From contig NZ_CP017279.1 of the NCBI RefSeq assembly GCF_001750725.1, positions 1,488,001-1,552,000 of the forward strand: a DNA stretch of 64,000 nt, in the 5' to 3' direction. Positions 46,343 to 55,346 of the stretch are shown here, one piece after another (position 1 is the first letter of the stretch; each line of letters begins with the position of its first letter). Made by a program: the position numbers and the translations under genes. Origin of the DNA: Enterobacter ludwigii. Its GTDB lineage: Bacteria; Pseudomonadota; Gammaproteobacteria; Enterobacterales; Enterobacteriaceae. A model generated the notes under the pieces. The model saw only the letters and a program-made list of their open reading frames with translations. It was not told the DNA's origin and made no database searches.

Positions 46343-49300
46343 AGAATTAAGCACCTTCCTGACGGCCGCTACAGTTGACGGTATTCTCGGGCGCCTCCTC
46401 TATCGCGGTGCAGCTTGGTCGTTGATGCGCAAGAATGGCGTATTGCCGCAAAACGCTCCGCCGCTTGGCGCAACCATCGAAACAGATCTTGCCGAGCACG
46501 GTTTTGCCCTGCTTCGAGGCGCAATGGCACTGCGGGCTCAGGCTGGTGCTTCGGAACTCACTGGCAAGGCCTTTGAGCGCGCAGCCAACGCCTTCGAAGC
46601 CCTCGTGCGTAATGGTGATCCAGAGTCGCCTGATCGCGGATTCCGCCGCACCATTGCTGCTGCAGCCTACCATCTAGCCGGCTTCTCGGCCGTCGCCTTT
46701 TCAATCTTCAACGAGATAGAGGAAGACCTTAACGTCTCACCCGGGGAAATAGCGATCCGACACCTGATACTGCGCGATCTCGATCAACTTCGCGGCTTCG
46801 TTCGCGACTGGTTGAATTATGGGGCTCACGGCGATGAGCAGATCGCGGCGGCCCTGCAGGGCGGAGATGCTGACGTCGACGAAGTACTGTCGACAATTCT
46901 CAATACGACGATCTGCCGTGCCCTGGCATTTTTCGACTTCGCGCTTGAGACGGGCGAGGTTGAGTCGTTCGAAGCCGCGCGAGGGCTCCTTACCACCGCT
47001 GTCGGGCTTGCCGACAACGCTGAGAACGTCCCGCTGTGGTGGATCTCGAACCTCTGCCGTCACCTGATCGACGACTTGTGGCAACACTCACTACACCAGA
47101 ATTTGCCGACTGAGCCACCCGAGGGTGCGGAGGAAAGATATCCCGACCTGCGGCGGTTGTTTATATCTTCCCTTTACGCCCGCAAGACCTCAGAAGTGGA
47201 GCTATGGCCATCGCAGCGCGAAGCCGCCCAGCGCTCCACAGACGTCACGGACGATCTGGTCGTCGCCCTGCCGACCAGCGCGGGCAAAACACGGGTGGCA
47301 GAGATTGCCGCGTTAATGACCCTATCCTCCGCACGCCGGGTGCTAATCGTCACACCGCTGCGCGCTCTTTCGGCCCAGACCGAACGAACTTTCAGGAAGA
47401 CCTTCGCGCCCCTAGGGGTTTGGTGTCTCTTCTCTCTACGGCGCCAGCGGCCTTTCGCCCGGTGATGAAGACGCCCTCCGCACACGGGAGATCATCATTG
47501 CGACGCCCGAAAAACTCGACTTCGCGCTGAGAAGCGACCAGACGTTGATTGACGATGTCGGCCTGATCGTCCTCGACGAAGGCCACATGATCGGTCCTAG
47601 TGAGCGCGAAATCCGCTATGAGACGCTCGTGCAGCGTCTACTTCGGCGCACGGATGCGGCAGAGCGCCGAATAGTTTGCCTTTCCGCGATCCTGCCAAGC
47701 GGCGACGAACTCGACGACCTTACCGCATGGATTCGTTCCGACGAACCCGGGGAGCCTGTGCGTTCCGACTGGCGCCCAACGCGCCAGAGATTCGGCGCGC
47801 TTACCTGGCGAGGTAAGGACGCGTTGCTACGGCTCGATCTAGACGACGATGGCCCCTTCCTTGACAAATTCGTCGCGGAAAAACCAGCGCTCGGGAAGGA
47901 GAAGAAGCCCTATCCACGCAAGAACTCGCACCTCGCTCTGTTCGCGGCATGGGAGTTCGCGAGCCAGGGCAAGCGCACCTTGATCTTCTCTACCCAAGCA
48001 AACTGGGTCGAGAGCTACGGCAAACAAGTCGTGGACCTCTGCAAGCGCGGCTATCTGGACTCGTTGCTGGAAGACGAGGCTCCAATCGCCCGCGCCCTAG
48101 AAGTCGGCAAGGAATGGTTGGGCGAGGATCACCCAGCCGTGGCCAGCCTGAAGGTGGGCGTTGCCATTCATCACGGCCGACTGCCGAGCCCGTTCCTACG
48201 CGAACTGGAACTGCTTCTATCCGAAGGAGCGCTAAAGGTCATTGTCGCTTCGCCGACGCTCTCGCAGGGCCTCAATCTCAACGCTGCCGTGCTGCTTGTG
48301 CCCGCGCTATATCGCGCCTCAGAGAAGATCAAAGGAGAGGAGTTCGCGAACGTGGCCGGCCGCGCCGGACGTGCATTCGTCGATGTCGAGGGGCTGATCG
48401 TCCATGTCATGTTCGACAAAATCAAATGGCGAAAGAAAGAATGGAGGGAACTGGTCGCCTCTGCCAAGGCCAGGACGCTTAAAAGCGGCCTTATTCAGAT
48501 CGTTGCCGAAATCCTTGAGCGTCTATCACGCGAGGGCGTCTTGGATATAGATGACGCCTGGGAATATCTCGCCAACGCCCGCGAGGCTTGGAGGTCACCT
48601 GAAGAAGAAGCAGTGGTAGCAGAACGACTGGCAGCCGCAGTGGAATACGACGCTTCCACCGACGATGAAGACGAGACGGATGACGAGGAGGAAACCATCG
48701 ACGAGGAGCCCCTGTCTCAGCTCGTCGAACGCCTCGACGCCACCGTATTCGGTCTGATCGAAGCCCTAGACGCTGATCGCGCCGATCTACCTAAACTTCT
48801 AGACGAGGCGCTCAGGGGGTCACTCTGGGCTCGCCAAATTGCTCGGGAGGACGAGGATGTCGCTTCCCTGCACCGGAAGGTATTCGAAGCACGCGCTGCT
48901 CTCATCTGGAAAGCTACCACCCCCCCTACGCGACGCGGGCATTTCGCGATGGGAGTAGGGCTCGAAGCTGGCCTCCTCATTGACGCTATGGCGGACGAGT
49001 TGGCCGAACTCATCGACAGGGCAGACAGTGCAGCGTTGAGCGGCGACATCAACGAACTCGCCGATGCTCTCGGCGGACTCGGCGAACGCCTGCTGTTCAT
49101 GCGGCCTTTCATCCCTGACAAGGCGAACGCGCTGCCGCCGAACTGGAAAGCTATCCTACGTAGTTGGGTGTCCGGGGAAGAAGTCTCCAAGATCGGCCCG
49201 CAGAACATGCGGGCGGTCGAAGATGCCTTCACCTATCGGCTAGTCTGGGCGCTAGAAGCCGTCCGCACCCGGCGCATGTCCTTCGGCTGGTCGCCGGATA

Positions 49301-49830
49301 CGGTGGCGGGCGCCGCTGCGGCTGTGGTCGAAACCGGTGTCCCACAGTTCATGATGGCGATGCTGATCCGCGCAGGCCTGCCGTCACGGCGCGCGGCAAT
49401 GGCGGCCATCGAAGATGCTGAACCAATCTTCGTCACGCCCGCAGAAATGCGGGCCTGGCTTGAATCCGACGAGATTACGGCCAAAACCGACGCAGGCGAC
49501 TGGCCAACACCCGACACCTCCGCGTTATGGGCCCGCTTCCGAACCGAAGCTCTCAGCGGAGGCATCCAGAAATGGTCCGTCGAACGCTATAAGCGCCTAC
49601 TCGATACCGAGTCCTCCCCGCCCGCTGGCCTCTATCGAATCCTCACCGACGAAGGCGACGCGCGGACTTGGCTGACAACCCCCGACTACCAGCGGATCGC
49701 CGTCTTCAAGAAGCCAGCGGTTGATCCCAAGCCCAGTCTATTCTCGGGACAGTTGCCGGGCAAAACCCGGCTCGTGGATGCTCTACGCGTCGGCCGCGGA
49801 AAGTTGCGTTGGCCGACTGCCGACGTCTAA
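46329..49830 (+). pseudogene. hamB: Hachiman helicase HamB, frameshifted
   Basis: Superfamily 2 helicase of about 1,167 codons. TTG start overlapping the hamA stop. The frame 3 part (46329-47465) ends shortly after motif I (LPTSAGKT at about 316-323) and Ia (VLIVTPLRALSAQ). Frame 1 then continues through LYGASGLSPGDEDALRTREIIIATPEKLDFALR, motif II LDEGH, CLSAIL (III), motif V ASPTLSQGLNLNA and VI FANVAGRAGRA to 49830. Dropping one base in the GGGG run at 47415-47418 gives a seamless join (RTFRKTFAPLGFGVSSLYG). So it is a single-base insertion: a real mutation, a phase-variable tract or a sequence error. All else is intact. Confidence 0.85.
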
Positions 49831-49845
49831 AAGGGAACGGTCAAG

Positions 49846-50172
49846 ATGCTGTATGCCTGGATCGACGAACAGAAGCGCGCACCTGTCGCGAAGGGAGAGT
49901 GAATCAACTGCCATGACTGTGGCGACATGCTAACCGCCGTTATGCTTGTCGAGAATGCGCCCCATGGGTGGCATAAGGCGGACGACTGTAATCCCTGGAG
50001 TTAGCCAGAAGTTTCTTGGCACCTCGTTTGGAAAGAGCACTTCGATATCTCCTTCCGCGAAATCGCGCAACGCGATTTCGCGGAAGAAGAGCTTCACTGA
50101 GTTGACATCCTAGTCCGTAGCAGGACTTATTCCATCAATGGGCTCATTGCAGTACCAGATATCAGTACCTAA
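49846..50172 (+). pseudogene. CoiA-like nuclease remnant with in-frame stops
   Basis: Reading one frame from ATG 49846 through three stops (49900, 50002, 50098) gives MLYAWIDEQKRAPVAKGE, then NCHDCGDMLTAVMLVENAPHGWHKADDCNPWS, then EVSWHLVWKEHFDISFREIAQRDFAEEELH, then VDILVRS. The CxxC, the HGWHK and DCNPW pattern and the later W-x3-W are the layout of competence protein CoiA-like nucleases. The gene is dead. Its 3' end overlaps the stop of the convergent large gene by a few bases. Confidence 0.5.
50052..50086. repeat. Perfect 16-bp inverted repeat
   Basis: CTTCCGCGAAATCGCG and CGCGATTTCGCGGAAG separated by CAA. It falls inside the CoiA-like remnant where it encodes FREIAQRDFAEE, so coding constraint may explain it. 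No T-run. Confidence 0.7.
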
Positions 50173-53100
50173 CTTCTGTTGCCAGGCCCAGACGTTCCGA
50201 ACCGACGGCGATACTCTTCTGCCCCAAGAGCCATCACCTCAACGTCATGCTCGTTCACCTCGATAGCGTTCTTTACACTAAGCTCCCGCTTTAGGATTGC
50301 TAGCTCTGGAATAAACTTCGGCTCAGCCCGTCCATTAAATATCGCAGGAAGAAGCAAATACGCGCGTGACTGCCTGTAAATATTAAGAAAGCGGATCAGG
50401 TTGACATCGGTTTCTGCATGCATGGTTTGCATACGTGATGCCATCATGAAGGTCTTGCCTGACGTTTCGCCCTCATCATTAGAAAGCCTAGAAGTGATAA
50501 GAACACGGTAATGCGCCGGTTCGTCAACGGATATTCCACGCAGAATCGCCAGGTAAATTTCGTCCTGCTTATCGACCGTTCCTAGACGTTGACGCCAACG
50601 TGAAAAAATCTTCCTCGCGGCATCCTCGTGCTTAAACATGAGCGCAATCGCTGGAGGATACGAGGGCCCCCAATGAGTAAAAGCAGTTCCATTCCAACCA
50701 GCTTGATCCCAAAGATGAACATCTATAACTGAGCGAACACCCAGATCGCGATGATCACTTGTTAGGGGCGGGGAACCTCGTTTTCCTACCGTCGAGCATC
50801 TTTCCTGATCCTCAACCGTGTTTAATAAGCGGCGGATGATTACGGGACGAGACGACTCAAGAGTGAACTCCGATATCGCCATCTGCGTCCAATCACTGAG
50901 CTTCGATAGCCCTTCTTTGAATACGCGTTGCCGACTATTGCCGACAATTACGACCATGCTAATGCGATCAAGCACCGCCTCACTGCTGAAGAGATGTTCG
51001 ATCGTTTTTCGCATATACTCCACGTAGCAAGTGGCAGCAAAAATCTCAGCAGCCAATCCAATCAGCATTTTCTGGATGTCGGCCTGCCGGGCAAATGTAG
51101 CTGGTTTGAACCCAGTCGGCCAGCGAACTATCGCCGTCATTTCATCAGTATTGATCGTGTAGTCAGGTGCCAGCACTTCAGAACTATCTTGAAGTGATAT
51201 AGTGAAGTTCTCTGTATGCGCTACGGCGCCGCTTTCGATTGCGGTTGCAAAAAATGCTTCAACGGATCCTATTACTGCTTCTGCGGCAAGAACTAAGGCA
51301 TCGGAGCACGGGTGAAAGACTGCCACACGAATGCCCTGAACTCTTGAGACAAGGCACTGCGAGTCTGCCTCGTTAAAGATGACAGGACCATGCTGGTTGC
51401 TAGATACCGGTTGGCTAGCAAGCAAAGTAAATAACTCGGCCACCTTCTCTGGCGTCTCTTCTTGCGGTATTGATCCCTCCCGACGAAGTTCGGCTTCATG
51501 GCCGAGCGCGTAAATCAGCGAGTTTCGACTCTGTTGCAGACCGAGTCCACCAAGAACGTCAGGTAATCGCACAACGTGTTGAAGTTCTTCCGCTGTGAAA
51601 TTTAGGATTTGGCTCGCCAGAATAAGATCTAACTCCGTAAGTCGCTTCGCGATACGATCTTTTGATGAGTCGTCGAGCGGAAGCATCGCCGTACAACCTC
51701 GAACTAACCGAACAGCTTCGAGAGCGTCTGGAAGATGCCGAAGTTCGACAGCAATCCAAGCGAGGGCCATAACCATGGGTACGATCGAAGCCGAAAGGTC
51801 ACTGTCCTCCTCGGCTTCGATGAACATCGAAGCCATTGCAAAAATGCATGTAGCCCGCGCAGCCCAGAGCAATCCGGCACTACGATAAGCAAACGTGAGC
51901 AGTTGCAGTGCTTCGATCAGAGAATCGGCATATTCTTTTTTAGTGAGTTGACGCGCGGCTTTGCCCAACAAACGAATGATTTCGAAGTTATCTTCGAAAT
52001 CGAGTTGTTGCGCTCGCTTGAGAAGCACTAACGCCCCCTGAGCCTCACCGGTACGCTCAGAAACAAACGCTGCTACCTCGTCAACCAGTTGGACATAACT
52101 ACTGTCCTTACCGGCGACGAGCCCGAACACCTCAATCATTTTAGTCAAACGCTCAGCAGAAAACTCACCGAGACCTCTCGCACGCTTGACGACATCCGAG
52201 AACTGCGGCCATAGCGAACTCAGTTTTTCAGTATCTTGTTTAAGTATCGCCTGATTGACTTCTATGACGAGTAACGACGACAGGGCCTCCAAGGCATTAT
52301 TTGGACGTTCTTTATTCTCAGCAATTACCTTTAACCTCTCGGTCAATCTAGATGCTCGCTCTTCAAGCCTAGCCTCTTCGACCGTCAAATGCTGATGAAT
52401 GACCGAGTTGAATAGCAATTGTACTAGATTACAAAGAAACTCAAGGTTTATGGCGTGATCCGTGTCGCACACCAGATTCGCAAACTCGTCATACCTTTCG
52501 TTCAAATACGCGATGTCATCGAACCACCAAAAGGCGGTCCAGATGGACTCGTAGTGCGCTTCCAACTTCTGGCGATAAGTTCCATCTTGTTCAGCGAGTC
52601 GAATTGCACGAGCAAACCGACCATCTGTCTCGATTCGTGGGAGCTCTAGATTACGCGACAACTTAGCTGCCACCAGAGATTCCGTAACTCGTTGCATTTT
52701 CATCCCAGAAAATGCCTCCGGATTGCCGAGCGTTTTCTCGATGTCTTCAAGTTGCTGTGAGCGGGAGTAATCTGTGGGCCCCATACGCCTTGAGCCTGCA
52801 ACCTCCTGCCCTACACCAAGGTAATTAAAGGCTAGGTCCTTACGATCATTACTGACGACCTGATCAACAATCCAACTCCGGTCAAGAATAGTGATGGTCA
52901 CACCGTACTGTTTCGAAAGTTCATCCTCGACGCGGGCGCGATCCTTCGCCCGAGCGAACTGCGCTGTTACACAATAAACTTTCTGATAGCCACGCTGCGT
53001 AGCCACAATGCCTGCAACGTCATTGCGAACTTTCTCCGCCCACTTTCTCTTAGCACTGAAAGCGAATGCCCAACGCTCCTGTGCAGCATTTGCGTCCCCC

Positions 53101-53408
53101 ATATACGTGAGAGTAGCAATCTCGTCGGCAATCGGAATAGTTTCTGAATCAGCTTTGCTGTCCCCTCCTCCCTCCGGACCGGTAGCAGGCTTCAAGTTTG
53201 GGCAGATCGTGCGTTCGCACAACTTGCGACAAAATATCTCGAAATCATGGGTCTGGTTACGCGATGTAATACTATCGAGGTGGTACTCAAGTGCCGAGGC
53301 ATCGAGTTGATATGCTGTGCGATCGCTGGTATCCGAGTAAAATTCAGGACGCAGTTCACGCATGAATTTTGATGGCGCTACCCCTTTTACTTGTTCTCTT
53401 TCAGCCAT
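50169..53408 (-). CDS. Putative nuclease with long helical-repeat region (defence candidate)
   Basis: 1079 aa, not recognised as a named system. N-terminus: Mrr/PD-(D/E)xK-like core at about 50-190: FEIFCRKLCERTICPNLKPATGPEGGGD, then SKADSET, then WAFAFSAKRKW, giving candidate residues D83 or D87 and S118-x-K120, followed by VYCVTAQFARAKDRARVEDELSKQYGVTITILDRSWIVDQV, a substrate-target strand segment typical of NUC-fold proteins. From about 280 to the end it is almost all amphipathic helix (TPR/HEAT-like), with no ATPase motifs. The architecture, nuclease plus scaffold, suits a phage-sensing effector. It is divergent from the HEPN-like gene. Frame intact, A+T between that of core and Hachiman. 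Confidence 0.65.
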   Translation of the reverse strand: MAEREQVKGVAPSKFMRELRPEFYSDTSDRTAYQLDASALEYHLDSITSRNQTHDFEIFCRKLCERTICPNLKPATGPEGGGDSKADSETIPIADEIATLTYMGDANAAQERWAFAFSAKRKWAEKVRNDVAGIVATQRGYQKVYCVTAQFARAKDRARVEDELSKQYGVTITILDRSWIVDQVVSNDRKDLAFNYLGVGQEVAGSRRMGPTDYSRSQQLEDIEKTLGNPEAFSGMKMQRVTESLVAAKLSRNLELPRIETDGRFARAIRLAEQDGTYRQKLEAHYESIWTAFWWFDDIAYLNERYDEFANLVCDTDHAINLEFLCNLVQLLFNSVIHQHLTVEEARLEERASRLTERLKVIAENKERPNNALEALSSLLVIEVNQAILKQDTEKLSSLWPQFSDVVKRARGLGEFSAERLTKMIEVFGLVAGKDSSYVQLVDEVAAFVSERTGEAQGALVLLKRAQQLDFEDNFEIIRLLGKAARQLTKKEYADSLIEALQLLTFAYRSAGLLWAARATCIFAMASMFIEAEEDSDLSASIVPMVMALAWIAVELRHLPDALEAVRLVRGCTAMLPLDDSSKDRIAKRLTELDLILASQILNFTAEELQHVVRLPDVLGGLGLQQSRNSLIYALGHEAELRREGSIPQEETPEKVAELFTLLASQPVSSNQHGPVIFNEADSQCLVSRVQGIRVAVFHPCSDALVLAAEAVIGSVEAFFATAIESGAVAHTENFTISLQDSSEVLAPDYTINTDEMTAIVRWPTGFKPATFARQADIQKMLIGLAAEIFAATCYVEYMRKTIEHLFSSEAVLDRISMVVIVGNSRQRVFKEGLSKLSDWTQMAISEFTLESSRPVIIRRLLNTVEDQERCSTVGKRGSPPLTSDHRDLGVRSVIDVHLWDQAGWNGTAFTHWGPSYPPAIALMFKHEDAARKIFSRWRQRLGTVDKQDEIYLAILRGISVDEPAHYRVLITSRLSNDEGETSGKTFMMASRMQTMHAETDVNLIRFLNIYRQSRAYLLLPAIFNGRAEPKFIPELAILKRELSVKNAIEVNEHDVEVMALGAEEYRRRFGTSGPGNRS

Positions 53409-53925
53409 TCATTGCCTCTTAAATACGAGTTCCGCCATCGTATACATGCGAAGAAAATGTTCGAATGTCACCATGCACTTCTGCGCCAAGCCTAGACCTC
53501 CAGCGCCCCTAAACTAATGTTTCCAGCTCGCTGTAAGCCAAGCGCGACAAGCACCGTCCTGCCTTCGCTAGGTTCACCTGCAAGGCTATGCTACCTGTTC
53601 TCTGGATTTTACCCCGATTCATGGTATTCCCTGAATTTAAGTAGAGAAGGCTGAGGCCTGATACGTCTCTAATAAAGCAGCCTCGGCTCCAGTGAGGCCC
53701 AGTTTCGACCAATAGCAGCGAAGTGCGAAGGATCACCTGCTGCCCAGAATATGGAAAAAACGTCGACCAAAAGATTGAAGTTTACGCTTCCGCGTCGACT
53801 TTGAAAATTATCGCAGAGCTTCAATCTAAGAATTTGATTAGAAAAAGTTGATATGTCACAGAAACGCAGGTAAAAAACTTATCTCGGCTGAGACAATCAA
53901 ATAATTTTGTAGGAGTAAGGGCAAT
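53409..53925. other. Intergenic stretch between divergent genes
   Basis: 517 bp holding the two divergent promoters. A 75-codon frame on the minus strand (53509-53736) has no family, no ribosome site and composition unlike neighbours, so it is not called as a gene. No clear repeat or RNA gene seen. Confidence 0.5.
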
Positions 53926-54843
53926 ATGGGGACTCCAGAAAACTACCACCTTAAGGGCTATGTAGACCACTCACTACCAGGTCAAATCGAGACGTTACAT
54001 AAGGCGACGTTTTCTAGCAAAGAGGAAGTACTTACATCCAGCACGCTCTCACCTGAAGATGTTTTCATTTTAGTCGAAAGACTCCACTGGGCTTCAATTA
54101 GTGGCAATATAACTCATCATCTTGAAGAAGGTGCATCTAAAGTAATACTAAAATATCCATTTTCGCAATTCTGGGAAATAATCACTGACTCATTCGCTAT
54201 CGCCCAGTACTCTAATGAGTACGGAATTGCGTTCCAACATGATTTAAAATCAAAGCTAAAGCTGGAGAGCCTTAACTTTCCCCACTTCATTCGAATTATA
54301 CTTTCAGCACATTCGATCGGCGAGGAATTTGATAGCATAAGTATTCCCCCTCACAATGCTGATATTGGGCATTTCGAGTGTCGAGCGGATATAATTTCTC
54401 ATGCAGCTTATATAGAGGGTATGCTTTACAAGATAATAACTGACAGCAAAAAAACCACATATAATCTTGCTGATAAAATGACATATAATAGAAAAATAGA
54501 TTTTTGCGAAAAGGAGAAACTACTAAGCAATGAGCTTCTTTCAATTGTCAAATTGCTGAAAGATTTGAGAAATCAAGCTGCGCATCAGTTTTCGTTTGAG
54601 AAATGCGGCCCAACAGGAAACTATCTTAAAATTAACCCCGTCAGCGATAAGTTATTAGAGGAGATAAAGAGTTTTGTATGCGCCTGCGAAAAGCGGTACT
54701 CTTTGAAGGAAGGGAGGATAAATCGCTTTGACAATGTTTTTCGAATGCTTGCAGGAGAGTTAAATGCCAAGGCCAATTTGGCCCAAATGATAACCTTAGG
54801 AAAACAATACCCAGCCGAGCTATCGAGTTACTTCTACGGATAA
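53926..54843 (+). CDS. HEPN-like protein with RxxxxH motif
   Basis: 305 aa. The centre (ADIGHFECRADIISHAAYIEGMLYKIITDSKKTTYNLADK) and KLLKDLRNQAAHQFSFEKCG resemble the MltR/HEPN family, helical bundles. R215-x4-H220 in LRNQAAH matches the HEPN RNase signature (R-polar-x3-H). MltR itself lacks activity, so nuclease function is possible, not shown. Ribosome site TAGGAG. A+T-rich. It sits in a run of nuclease genes, divergent from the 1079-aa protein; a toxin or a defence RNase is likely. Confidence 0.6.
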   Translation: MGTPENYHLKGYVDHSLPGQIETLHKATFSSKEEVLTSSTLSPEDVFILVERLHWASISGNITHHLEEGASKVILKYPFSQFWEIITDSFAIAQYSNEYGIAFQHDLKSKLKLESLNFPHFIRIILSAHSIGEEFDSISIPPHNADIGHFECRADIISHAAYIEGMLYKIITDSKKTTYNLADKMTYNRKIDFCEKEKLLSNELLSIVKLLKDLRNQAAHQFSFEKCGPTGNYLKINPVSDKLLEEIKSFVCACEKRYSLKEGRINRFDNVFRMLAGELNAKANLAQMITLGKQYPAELSSYFYG

Positions 54844-55125
54844 CAGAATTTTATAAAACTTCAACTTCTAGAATGAGGGTTCGGTCTTTGTATCTGCTAT
54901 GCATTAACCTCCTCCTTCTTGACTTTATTAATAAGATTGATGAGCTGAGAACCGAAGTTGCCTATAAGCTCTTCAATGATATCAATGGCGTTCTGATCGA
55001 CAGAATAAACAGCAAATCGGTTGTTGAGTTAATGTAAATATCTACCCATCAGTATATTGAGGAAATAACAGCAGAAAAAATTTCTGTTGTTAAAATTGGC
55101 GTAAGCTCTATGAGAATGCATATCG

Positions 55126-55305
55126 ATGGGAGTATTGGAGCGCTCAATGTACGGATCAGCATCCGATCGGCGTAAAGGTGATGGAGCTGAAATTCCAGCT
55201 TCGTTTCCCGTGTACAGTGAAATGGAAGTTCTATTTAAACAACCATTGGGTAGTTCCATTAACCTTAATAAGTTTAGCGTAGATATTACGACTTGGTACG
55301 AGTAA
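55126..55305 (+). CDS. Small unknown ORF or gene remnant
   Basis: 59-aa frame from ATG 55126 (a second ATG at 55147): the tail KGDGAEIPASFPVYSEMEVLFKQPLGSSINLNKFSVDITTWYE has credible protein composition. The 503 bp from 54844 to 55346 otherwise hold a minus-strand scrap (54902-55034, ending GNFGSQLINLINKVKKEEVNA) and no clear gene. Probably debris of older cargo. Confidence 0.35.
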   Translation: MGVLERSMYGSASDRRKGDGAEIPASFPVYSEMEVLFKQPLGSSINLNKFSVDITTWYE

Positions 55306-55307
55306 AC

Positions 55308-55330
55308 CTGGCCTGCACCTCACAGGCCAG
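55308..55330. terminator. Hairpin after the three-gene operon
   Basis: Stem CTGGCCTG / CAGGCCAG with a 7-nt loop between the convergent small ORF and the ATPase gene. T-run weak on both sides. Confidence 0.55.
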
Positions 55331-55346
55331 ACGTTTGCGCTCAGTG

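Noticed and set aside
50052..50086. Inverted repeat as a transcription terminator
   Set aside because: Although the stem is perfect, there is no T-run and it lies within an apparent former coding sequence.
53509..53736. 75-aa minus-strand frame in the gap before the HEPN-like gene
   Set aside because: No ribosome site, no recognised family and composition unlike neighbouring genes; could be part of a mobile element remnant but I cannot support it.
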